Assembly: GCF_014280035.1 (NCBI RefSeq)
Contig: NZ_CP047957.1
Location: 1,984,001 to 2,048,000 of the forward strand
Origin: Synechococcus sp. A18-25c
Lineage (GTDB): Bacteria > Cyanobacteriota > Cyanobacteriia > PCC-6307 > Cyanobiaceae
Direction: 5' to 3'
Length of the DNA: 64,000 nucleotides
Shown one piece after another: positions 19,701 through 27,077 of the stretch; position 1 is the first letter of the stretch; every line of letters begins with the position of its first letter. The translations under genes and the position numbers were made by a program. The notes beneath the pieces are model-generated. The model was not told the DNA's origin, made no database searches, and saw nothing but the letters and a program-made list of their open reading frames with translations.

Positions 19701-20015
19701 AGCTACTTCGAATGGACAGCTAATGTCCTTTCTAAGTGCATTAAAAAGCTTGTTTATTTTGGCGTGCCAGCACCGCAAAAAATAGACCCGCATTCACGCA
19801 GCATAGCCTTGGACGATAAGAGGAGGCTTCGTGCGATAAGGACTTTCAATGATTCACTAATGAAAAAATGTGCAGAGTCTGGCATTCTTTTCGCGGATAT
19901 ATTTACTATTACCAAAGATGAAGACGGATTTAATAATAACGAATGGATGATCGACAGGATACACCTTCATCCAAAAGTATTACCAGTAATAGTTGAAAAA
20001 TTAAAGCTGAGCTAG
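16713..20015 (+). CDS. Tandem TPR protein with C-terminal SGNH-like domain
   Basis: A 1100-aa protein. Residues 1-138 hold about four diverged TPR units, then 19 nearly identical 34-residue units with consensus AHMNLGSIYKDLGNLDQALA plus STLKSLELKPDNPD, one more diverged unit, and a C-terminal domain of about 200 residues. That domain shows an SGNH-hydrolase-like order: GESH near residue 897, FGEIDCR near 964, and DRIHLHP near 1080 (His as possible catalytic base). The standard GDS serine block is replaced by GESH, so activity is uncertain. TPR arrays bind proteins; a role in polysaccharide or protein modification is possible. ATG 16713 is preferred over TTG 16692, both with weak ribosome binding sites. 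No signal peptide is seen. Confidence 0.85.
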   Translation: MEAVDPNSIREYSTSGRHQECLKACQQLLQSEPASPLPWKYAGKSLLSLGQFEKAQQCLAKAHQIDNQDPEVVKDIGNIFNALKNDAEAIRLYKVALSIDQNYAPAINNLGLIAKRQGDLFAAQQLVKRACDLDQSFAPYHMNLGIIYKDLGNLDQAFAYTLKSIELKADNPDAHLNLGGIYKDLGNLDQALASTLKSLELNSYNPTAHMNLGSIYKDLGNLDQALASTLKSLELNPDNPDAHMNLGTIYKDIGSLDKALASTLQSLELKPNNPTAYMNLGGIYKDLGNLDQALASTLQSLELKPNNPTAHMNLGGIYKDLGNLDQALASTLKSLELKPDNPDVHMNLGSIYKDLGNLDQALASTLQSLELKPDNPDAHMNLGSIYKDLGNLDQALASTLQSLELKPDNPDAHMNLGSICKDLGNLDQALASTLKSLQLKPNNPTAHMNLGGIYKDLGNLDQALASTLKSLELKPDNPIAQMNLGGIYKDLDNLDQALAPTLKSLELKPNNPTAHMNLGSIYKDLGNLDQALASTLKSLELKPDNPDAHMNLGSIYKDLSNLDQALASTLQSLELKPDNPDAHMNLGSIYKDLGNLDQALASTLQSLELKPNNPTAHMNLGGIYKDLGNLDQALASTLKSLELKPDNPDVHMNLGSIYKDLGNLDQALASTLKSLELKPDNPDTHMNLGSIYKDLGNLDQALASTLKSLELKPDNPDAHMNLGSVYKNLGNLDQALASTVKSLELKPDNPDTHLNLGSIYKDLGNLDQAVASTLKSIELKPDNPTAHMHLGMTYEVLNKLDLALCSYTNSANYNKEFFEEDCLTSLVSSALILLQLNKIDCAKTTLREAIAQAKQKRNYPKKSSLTNEIHNSGFISYLEKLIPEVPALDNHIKSQILHLGESHCLAFTNQKIKIEGKDFAIKPSLIKGAKAFHLTENSKSLSHIISFTKRVEANIEMYKYIFLSFGEIDCRADEGIVTYCKKTEKKIEHVAMITADSYFEWTANVLSKCIKKLVYFGVPAPQKIDPHSRSIALDDKRRLRAIRTFNDSLMKKCAESGILFADIFTITKDEDGFNNNEWMIDRIHLHPKVLPVIVEKLKLS
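17127..19064 (+). repeat. Array of 19 tandem 102-bp repeats inside the TPR gene
   Basis: Nineteen head-to-tail copies of a 102-bp unit (34 codons), many identical at the nucleotide level including silent positions. A segment of roughly 160-180 bp around 17641 recurs almost unchanged near 18559, exactly 918 bp (nine units) later, showing that blocks of repeats were copied as groups. This is expansion by unequal recombination, not a CRISPR array: there are no spacers. Confidence 0.95.
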
Positions 20016-20775
20016 GCGTCAAAGCATGAAATCAATCCGTGCATTTCACACTAGGCTCATTAGCTCCCGCACAGCTCAATCTTTGCAGAACAGTTACTTT
20101 GTGGCGATATAAGGAATAAAGCTACTAAATCAGACGGTAATAATAGACTTATATTGCAAATTTGATCTACACGTTCGCCAAAATAGATGTATTATCATTT
20201 TCTTCGTGAAATAAATAGAAGGAAGTAATCAAGGCATGTTCGATTAGCATTCAAATCAACTAATCGCTTCACAAAAAACTTTTTAGCTGTGCTATGTGCT
20301 GCATTTAAACATGTTGGTGTAGTCATAGAGGAAGCAGGACTTAGGCACCCCAATACCTTCTCATGTGATTAGACCTTCTGCAGTCATAGCATCACACCAA
20401 GCATTGGTGAAATTCTTAGGTTCTTCCAATAATTGCAATGGTCATATCGCTGCAGTCACCAGTCTCACTTTCCCTATTTTCATGCGGAAAGTCGTCATAA
20501 TTACGACACCCCATAACTTCGATTTGATAAAAAAGGGGCTGAGATAAACATTGCTTTTAATTGAATGGTAGCACCAATCACATTGTCAAGATGAAGAGCT
20601 ATTAAAGAGGCAGAAATGATTAGACCACTTACAACAATTCTCATTCGTTAAAGAAACGCCAAAATCAAACTAACAATCACAAAACCATAAAACTTTCATT
20701 CTGCTGTCTGTGCGAAATATTCTTTAGCGATAACCGTCATGACTATGATCGTTAGATTTATGTAATTAAACCTTG
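20016..20775. other. AT-rich intergenic region, nothing recognised
   Basis: About 760 bases between the TPR gene and the integrase remnant. A plus-strand frame of 60 codons near 20365 has no ribosome binding site or known domain. I see no tRNA, terminator or clear repeat. Given the decayed integrase alongside, this is probably leftover island DNA. Confidence 0.45.
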
Positions 20776-21993
20776 TTACTCCATTAGGGCAAAAGACCCA
20801 CCAACAATCAACTCGCATCGTTCTTCCATCATCTGACTCTTGTCATAGGCACCCCAGATCTTGTCTCCAAAGGTGTGAACCATCTGCCTTTGGATAATTT
20901 CGTGATCAACTTTGAGTACCTCCTGCCCTGCAGTGAAAGCAAGATGCCTGAACCCATGAGCAGTGGTCAGACCCTTGTATTTCATGTTCTTGAGGTAGTT
21001 GTTCAAGTAATCCTGATGGACATGCGGGACGTCCTCCCTCTAGGACTGAAGAAAACTTACTCCTGCTCTCAGTTCAATGAAAAGAGTCTCTTCAACACGT
21101 CCTAGGCGGATCCGTCAAAGTAATTTGGTGCTGCGATCCTATCTTCATTCGTTCCGCAGGAATCGACCACAGGTCCTTCTTCAGGTTGAACTCCTCACAG
21201 CGAGCAGGAGTGAGTGTGTAAACAAAGAAGTAGGTTATCACCAGAAACTTGACCGCAAGCAGGGTCACGACCGGTGCGCCTGGATCATTGCGCTCCAGGT
21301 CTTCAAAGAACTTTGGCAACTGCCCTCACTCCAAGAAAGGGTTGGCAGTTGGTTTGTGCTTTGTCTTCGCCTACTTCGACCCCATAGCGGGGTTAGCCGG
21401 TTGCATCCAACCCTGTCAATTGCGTAGTCGAACAACCCCCTCATCAACATCAGGCACTTGCCGGACTGATAGAGCGACCCTCTCCTCTCGATCGATTCCT
21501 TCAGGGACAACACCTGCGGCCTTCCCCCATTGCTCCACTCCAAACGGTTCACAGGAGTGTCAGGACCAAGGACAGGCAACACCTGGTTGTAGAGCATGTT
21601 GCGATAGTCCTTGACCGTGCTGGGTTTGTTCTTGATTCGCTCCAGGAAACCCTCTGCCGCTTTGATCAATGAAGAGTTGATCGCCTGCTTGATCAGCTCT
21701 CTCCTGCTCTCTGACTTCAGAAGACGAGGGTTTTCACCTGCCTTACTGAGCACATCCAGTCGTACTCGCTCATCCCCTGCCTGCTTCAGCGACCACTTCC
21801 CTGGACCCTTCCCATAGACACCGATTTAATACCAACGCTGCTGCCCTTTGCGACATGGCGGGAAGTAGTATTGACTGAAAAAATGCTTCCAACCACTTAG
21901 GCAAACCTCTACGAAAAGTGCATTTCTGCAAGAAAGCTTGTATTTCCTCTCTCGCGGGTGGAGAGCCCCGAGATCGCTTACCATTACTGGCAT
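20776..21993 (-). pseudogene. Decayed tyrosine integrase (phage/P4-type) next to tRNA-Ser
   Basis: Remains of a site-specific recombinase of about 400 codons. The frame begins at ATG 21993 and runs in order through an N-terminal arm (HFFSQYYFPPC), the core-binding domain (NKPSTVKDYRNMLYNQVLP, MRGLFDYAIDRVGCN), and a catalytic half with the SIPAERMK segment, the HxxR box in TAHGFRHLAF and the tyrosine region GAYDKSQMMEER. Lesions that I can place: stop TAA at 21826-21828, loss of one base near 21399, stops at 21371-21373 and 21326-21328, another frame change near 21100, and stop at 21040-21042. The original frame resumes for the last 76 codons. It cannot make an active enzyme. Its 5' end faces the 3' end of the tRNA gene, the usual arrangement of an integrated element. 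Confidence 0.88.
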
Positions 21994-22162
21994 TTTGCTC
22001 AACCTATTACCTATTTATACCCTAAGACTCAAATTTTTACCCTACTATTAAATCCAGACGTATACGTTCAGTGGTTAACGACTATGTTCTTTTGAATCCC
22101 CAACTTCCTTTACTTGGCAGTCGATCATGGAAAACGACGACCCTTCATAGAAGTACATAAAA

Positions 22163-22249
22163 CGGAGAGGGTGGGATTCGAACCCACGAGGGTGTGACCC
22201 CTACACGATTTCGAGTCGTGCGCAATCAACCGGACTCTGCCACCTCTCC
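22163..22249 (-). tRNA. tRNA-Ser (anticodon CGA)
   Basis: An 87-nt class II tRNA. The acceptor stem GGAGAGG pairs with CCTCTCC, the discriminator base is G as expected for serine, the anticodon stem CACGA/TCGTG encloses loop CTCGAAA with anticodon CGA (reads UCG), a long variable arm follows, and the T loop is GTTCGAATC. The 3' CCA is not encoded. The integrase remnant lies immediately beyond its 3' end, so this tRNA was probably an attachment site. I found no second copy of the tRNA 3' end in the window. Confidence 0.97.
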
Positions 22250-22268
22250 CTGCGCATTAGGCGCTTCC

Positions 22269-24182
22269 TTATTGTAGATGCACGACCCCATCTGTTCCTG
22301 ACGATGACACGTGAACGGGTCGCAAATCCAATCGACGCAAGACCTTTATCCGCTGCCCAACCCGCACCCTCAAGATGCGCCCCGTTGGATCTGCCAGGGC
22401 GAGGCTCAAGCCATCACTCTGCAGGCGCTGACCATGCACCAAGGGCAGTCGGCCCTGTTGTTCCGCCTGGAGCGTGTGAGTGATGGTGCTCCAACAGACA
22501 CGTTGATCCGTCCCCACGGGATCCAGCACGGCCACCCAATCCAATCGCTGGTGCCCCATCCCCTGACTGAGTCGTTCCGCCTGATGGCAACTCAGGGCAT
22601 CACCATGGGTCGCCACCAGCGCAGCCCTGCCGCGATGGCGCAGCAACAGCCACTGACGCCCCCACTGCTCCACATGGATCCAACGATCCTGCAATCGCTC
22701 ACCCGCTTGTACGCCTACCACGATCAGAAACAACGGTGCCAAGCGCCAACGCCAACGCCGCAGGGACGGCAACACCCAAGGCAGGCAGGCCGGGAGCAAC
22801 AACATCAGCAACCATGGAGACATCCGGCCGACGAGCAGCTGGGCCCAGGGCCAGTGGCGAATCCACAGCACCAACGCGATCAGGACTCCCGCCAGCTGCT
22901 GCACAGGCCAAATCAACACGGGCAGCAGCAGTGATGTGATCGATGCCGGCAGGAGCAGCACCATCAGGGCCATCACCATCGATGCAAGCGTGAGTGGTGA
23001 TAGCAGAGGTGCCGCCAGCAGATTGCTCGAAACGGCATAGAGAGGAATAGCTCCGAAATGGAACAACTGCAGCGGCAAAGTCCAAAGCAGTGCCGCCATC
23101 GGCACGGACAGGAGGGGTACCAGAGGCGCGATGGACGGCGGGCACCAGCCGCACAACTGCTGCTCAATGGGGCCAGCGGAGATCACCAGCCCGGCAGTGG
23201 CGGCGGCACTGAGTTGAAACCCGATCGAGCGTGCCCAGGGCGGATGCACCAGCAGCATCACCACCAGGGTGATCAGCAACACACCCAGGGGTCGGCTGCG
23301 ATGGCCACCCTCTCGGATCAGCAACGCCGCAGCACCCATCAGCACCGCTCGCACCACCGAAGCTTGGGCACCGGCCAGCGCCAGAAAGAGAACCATGGCT
23401 GCCACGCCAGCTCCCAATCGACACGCCACTGGCCAGCGACGCGTGCAAACCACTGTGGTGCCCAGCAACACCGACAGGTGAAAGCCTGACGCCGCCAAGG
23501 CATGGGACAACCCAGCGACTCTGAACCCGTCACGCAAGCACTCAGGCAGAGACACCTGAGCACTGCCGAGAACCAGCGCCGCCAGCAAACTGCCTCGCTC
23601 TTCACCGGCGCTTTCAATGAACCAGAGGGCAATGCGCCGTCGCGCATCGGCTAAGGGAGTCGCGTCCTGATGCAACAACCGGATGGCATCGGTTCGCAAG
23701 CGACTCCAACAGCCCTGAGCGGCCAGTCGTTGAGAAACATCCGAGAGCAAGGGATGGGCAGATGGCTGCGGCCTGGTTAAGGGTCCGCGAACTTCGATCC
23801 AGGCCCCTTCCAGCAAAGGCTGTTCACAGTCTTCAAGTGTGAGTTCAGAGCGGCCATGACGGACCACGCCATCGACGCGGCTGACCTCCAGCAAGGCTCT
23901 GCAGCTTTGATCCCGAATAGGCGCATCAGCTCGAATGCGACCGATCAGCTGCACCACAGGCGCAGGACCATCCACGGGAATCAGCTGAGCCGGATCGCTG
24001 CTGTGAGGACGAGGTACCGAGGCCATCCCGCATCGGCTGCCGGCCAGACCGAGCACCAATGCGAAAGCCAACAGCTGCTGAGGCGTTCGCCGCCAGCGGC
24101 GCGCCCATCCGGCCAACCCCAACATCAGAAGGATGGCCAGCGCGATGCCCTGGGCCGGGAATCGCACCTGAGCCGCCCCCAT
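22269..24182 (-). CDS. comEC: ComEC/Rec2-family DNA uptake channel protein
   Basis: Inner-membrane protein that carries single-stranded DNA into the cell during natural transformation. The N-terminus has hydrophobic segments, followed by a soluble OB-like region (residues about 75-185), then the competence domain with the signature AGLSHALAASGFHLSVLLG near residue 227, and multiple membrane spans to about residue 490. The C-terminal 140 residues occupy the place of the metallo-beta-lactamase-like domain, but I do not see its HxHxDH metal motif, so that domain appears reduced or degenerate. At 637 aa it is shorter than the Bacillus protein. It lies 84 bp downstream of glyQ and reads in the same direction. 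Confidence 0.85.
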   Translation of the reverse strand: MGAAQVRFPAQGIALAILLMLGLAGWARRWRRTPQQLLAFALVLGLAGSRCGMASVPRPHSSDPAQLIPVDGPAPVVQLIGRIRADAPIRDQSCRALLEVSRVDGVVRHGRSELTLEDCEQPLLEGAWIEVRGPLTRPQPSAHPLLSDVSQRLAAQGCWSRLRTDAIRLLHQDATPLADARRRIALWFIESAGEERGSLLAALVLGSAQVSLPECLRDGFRVAGLSHALAASGFHLSVLLGTTVVCTRRWPVACRLGAGVAAMVLFLALAGAQASVVRAVLMGAAALLIREGGHRSRPLGVLLITLVVMLLVHPPWARSIGFQLSAAATAGLVISAGPIEQQLCGWCPPSIAPLVPLLSVPMAALLWTLPLQLFHFGAIPLYAVSSNLLAAPLLSPLTLASMVMALMVLLLPASITSLLLPVLIWPVQQLAGVLIALVLWIRHWPWAQLLVGRMSPWLLMLLLPACLPWVLPSLRRWRWRLAPLFLIVVGVQAGERLQDRWIHVEQWGRQWLLLRHRGRAALVATHGDALSCHQAERLSQGMGHQRLDWVAVLDPVGTDQRVCWSTITHTLQAEQQGRLPLVHGQRLQSDGLSLALADPTGRILRVRVGQRIKVLRRLDLRPVHVSSSGTDGVVHLQ

Positions 24183-24227
24183 GCAGGCGAGAAGTAACAG
24201 AAGGGCGCCAGAGACAGCCGGATTGAT

Positions 24228-24250
24228 GCATCACCCACGCAAGGTGATGC
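24228..24250. other. Intercistronic hairpin between glyQ and comEC
   Basis: GCATCACC (24228-24235) and GGTGATGC (24243-24250) form a perfect 8-bp stem with a 7-base loop. There is no T run on either side, so it is not a standard intrinsic terminator. It could protect an mRNA end or lower read-through into comEC. Confidence 0.45.
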
Positions 24251-24266
24251 CAGGGTTCCCCGTGGA

Positions 24267-25154
24267 TCAGGCCACCGTCGCTGCTTCCCGCTTCAGCAGC
24301 GGGAATCCCAAGGCTTCCCGTTCCGCCAACCAAGCTTCCGCCACCTTGCGAGCCAGGTTGCGGATGCGACCAATGGTGGCCGTGCGCTCGGTCACCGAAA
24401 TCACGCCTCGGGCCTCCAGCAGGTTGAAGGTGTGGCTGCACTTAAGGACGAAGTCCAACGCTGGTGCCGGCAGGTTCTTGTTGATGAGATCTGCCGCTTC
24501 CGCTTCATAAATGGCGAACAACTGTTTGAGACGCTCCGGATTGGAGGCCTCGAAATTGAAATGACACTGACCCTTCTCAAAAGGCAGCCAGATGTCGCCA
24601 TAACTGCGCTCAGCGTTCCAGCTGAGATCCCAGATGCTCTCGACATCTTGGAGGTACATCGCCAGGCGCTCAAGGCCATAGGTGATTTCAATCGACACCG
24701 GCTTGCAGTCCAGACCACCGCACTGCTGGAAATAGGTGAACTGGGTGACCTCCATGCCATCCAGCCACACCTCCCAGCCCACACCCCAGGCGCCAAGCGT
24801 GGGGGACTCCCAGTTGTCTTCAACAAAACGGATGTCGTGATCCGCTGCCCGAATGCCTAAAGCCTCAAGAGAGGCGAGGTAGGTCTCCTGAATTCCATCG
24901 GGCGATGGCTTGATCAGCACCTGATATTGGAAATAGTGCTGCGCCCGGTTGGGGTTGTCGCCGTAACGACCATCGGTGGGACGACGACAGGGCTCTGGAT
25001 AGGCCACTGCCCAAGGTTCAGGACCAATGGCTCGCAACACCGTGTGAGGGCTCATGGTTCCGGCTCCTTTCTCGGTGTCATAGGGCTGCAACAACAGGCA
25101 CCCCTGTTCAGACCAGAAACGGTTGAGGGTGCTGATGATGTCCTGGAAATGCAT
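24267..25154 (-). CDS. glyQ: Glycyl-tRNA synthetase alpha subunit
   Basis: Catalytic subunit of the bacterial alpha2-beta2 glycyl-tRNA synthetase, which charges tRNA-Gly. The chosen ATG 25154 gives the conserved N-terminus [31 protein letters not shown] and 295 aa, normal for the family. Class II motifs follow: [40 protein letters not shown], and the [21 protein letters not shown] block. The frame is open further upstream to 25325, but that extension is low-complexity and not family-like. The beta subunit gene is not in this window. Confidence 0.96.
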   Translation of the reverse strand: MHFQDIISTLNRFWSEQGCLLLQPYDTEKGAGTMSPHTVLRAIGPEPWAVAYPEPCRRPTDGRYGDNPNRAQHYFQYQVLIKPSPDGIQETYLASLEALGIRAADHDIRFVEDNWESPTLGAWGVGWEVWLDGMEVTQFTYFQQCGGLDCKPVSIEITYGLERLAMYLQDVESIWDLSWNAERSYGDIWLPFEKGQCHFNFEASNPERLKQLFAIYEAEAADLINKNLPAPALDFVLKCSHTFNLLEARGVISVTERTATIGRIRNLARKVAEAWLAEREALGFPLLKREAATVA

Positions 25155-26033
25155 ATGTCGATCTTTCAAAAATGTTGTGGAAGTGATTGAGGTGTGAACT
25201 CTTGGAGCCTTTTTGTAATCAGAGTGAAAACTCCCAGTATGGCGAATGGAACCTGATAATGCATTTGTTGATGCCAGCAGATCAGTCCCACCATTTGTCT
25301 GAGCAAAGGAAAATTCATTTCTCACTAAAAACCAATGGCAAAACCGTGAAGGCTCGCGGGGACACCCATTGGATTTGCAATAATAGCCTAGCCCCTGAAG
25401 GACACATTCTTAAGTTAGTAGCAGCCCGCATGCACTTAATTACATTAAGAAGGAAATAATTAGGAAGCCATCATTATACTAAGCAGAAAGTCTTACCAAG
25501 TCAAATACCAAAAGTCTACGGACATAATCATTCAGTCTCAAATTTGTTTGCCCGAACATAAATTATCGAGAGAGAACAAAGCAAATCCGTTAAATTCCAA
25601 CAAATTAAAGGGATGTGGTTTGACCGAATACTGCAAGACCTTTTCACCTATTGCAATCCATCAGAAAACGTGATTGACGCACAAATTTAGAGAGATCCCA
25701 ATAAAGCTAGAAGCTCACAATCCCCAACTAACCTTACAAAACAAACCTAATTAGTACTATGTACATCCTTAGAACATTAAACTACGCTTATGAAATCTAC
25801 CCTAGACTTCGAATACTACTTAATTGCAGCCCATTGCTAATCGTCTTACATCGCTACAACACATATTATGGGATATCCAAAGAGCCAAAAGCGTTAGCAT
25901 TCGAATTGAATCAAAAAAAAAGAAAACAATATATCTAGATGAAAAAGCTTCAGATCAGAATATCTAGCGAGAATAAAGTGGCCTGGGTAAATAAGTTGTT
26001 CATTATTGCGGCAACTTATAATTTCATAGAAAT
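25155..26033. other. AT-rich intergenic region at the left edge of the sugar operon
   Basis: About 880 bases between the 5' end of glyQ and the 3' end of the sugar operon. It contains the glyQ promoter region but no credible open frame, tRNA or strong terminator that I can see. The composition change at about 25200 marks the island boundary. Confidence 0.45.
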
Positions 26034-27077
26034 CTAGAATATTTTAAAATCTGAAACAAATTCATCTTTTTCCGATATATAGCCCAATTGGAAAACAGGG
26101 TCATTAGCATCATCAACTACCAGATCACCGGCACTTCCAGGGAAACCACCACTCACAAAATGGACATAATTCTCGAATCTACTTAAACACTTCTTAGGCC
26201 CAAACAAATTTGGTGATATATAATTATCAAGTAGGCAATAATTGGACAAGAAGCCAACTAGTTCTCTGGAAATATCCAAACGAAAATAATTTAACTGTTG
26301 CATCCGAGGAAGTAAAGCAAGTGCCGAAGAGGAAAGAGAATTTTTTCCTACGTCCAGGATCGTCGAACTTCCTCTAGGCAAAAATTGCAGATGCTTAGGA
26401 AGTATAAAATTATTTGCACTTGCGGATAAAACGACACAAGACGATGATGCAAAAGCTGAATCCAGAGAAGTAGCTTGTATAGCAGACGCTATAGTATATT
26501 TACTTTTTATACAATTTATTGCAGATACTATACTTGCTGAGCGAGCAATATCTCGAGAAAATATATGGACACTTGCTCCCTCCTCAACAAGACCAAGAGC
26601 AATTTTGAAGCCAATGCTTCCTGGCCCAATAAGTGTTATTCGAGAACCGCTTAAATCACCATTTTTCAGAGACCTCAGAGTATTTAAAGCCGACTCTGAA
26701 GTAATACGACTGGGCGACCAAGGTATTATTTTATCCTTCGGAAAGATAATATATGCTGATGAAAGTAAATTTGAATACAAGCATGTTGAACTCTCTACAC
26801 TAGTGTCATCCAAGAAAAAAGGATGCTTTTTTTCCGTATCTACTACAACGTAATCGCAGTGAGCGTTAATTAAAGAACCAATTAGCTCTAGCTCATTTTG
26901 AGAAATATTAACAAGCGACAAGGATATAAAGGACTTGGTTCTCCGTATACCTCCAAAATAAGATCCGGGAGAATGTTCATTACTAGAGGATAAAACAACA
27001 AAAAAAGAAGCGTTTATACTCTGAGAGTACGAAGAGATTATTTTCAAACGATTTAAGAGATCGGTACTTTCAATCAT
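26034..27077 (-). CDS. Rossmann-fold NAD(P)-dependent dehydrogenase-like protein, function unknown
   Basis: A 347-aa protein and the last gene of the sugar operon. The middle shows a dinucleotide-binding fold resembling D-2-hydroxyacid dehydrogenases or their relatives: ITLIGPGSIGFKIALGLVEEG near residue 150, followed by an acidic or basic sugar-binding turn (HIFSRD). The N-terminal 140 residues are not recognised, and no clear catalytic His/Glu pair is visible. Its start ATG overlaps the stop of the preceding fusion gene by four bases, so translation is coupled. A role in reducing or oxidising a precursor of the surface sugar is a contextual guess only. Confidence 0.6.
   Translation of the reverse strand: MIESTDLLNRLKIISSYSQSINASFFVVLSSSNEHSPGSYFGGIRRTKSFISLSLVNISQNELELIGSLINAHCDYVVVDTEKKHPFFLDDTSVESSTCLYSNLLSSAYIIFPKDKIIPWSPSRITSESALNTLRSLKNGDLSGSRITLIGPGSIGFKIALGLVEEGASVHIFSRDIARSASIVSAINCIKSKYTIASAIQATSLDSAFASSSCVVLSASANNFILPKHLQFLPRGSSTILDVGKNSLSSSALALLPRMQQLNYFRLDISRELVGFLSNYCLLDNYISPNLFGPKKCLSRFENYVHFVSGGFPGSAGDLVVDDANDPVFQLGYISEKDEFVSDFKIF

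Noticed and set aside
20365-20547. Plus-strand 60-codon frame, containing GGTGAAATTCTTAGG, which recalls small-subunit rRNA
   Set aside because: Only about 15 bases match; no other rRNA-like sequence is present nearby, so it is chance.
21077-21817. Plus-strand frames opposite the integrase remnant
   Set aside because: They are antisense shadows; the integrase motifs are on the minus strand.
22311-24197. Several long plus-strand frames opposite comEC
   Set aside because: High-GC antisense shadows with Gln/His/Arg-rich composition.
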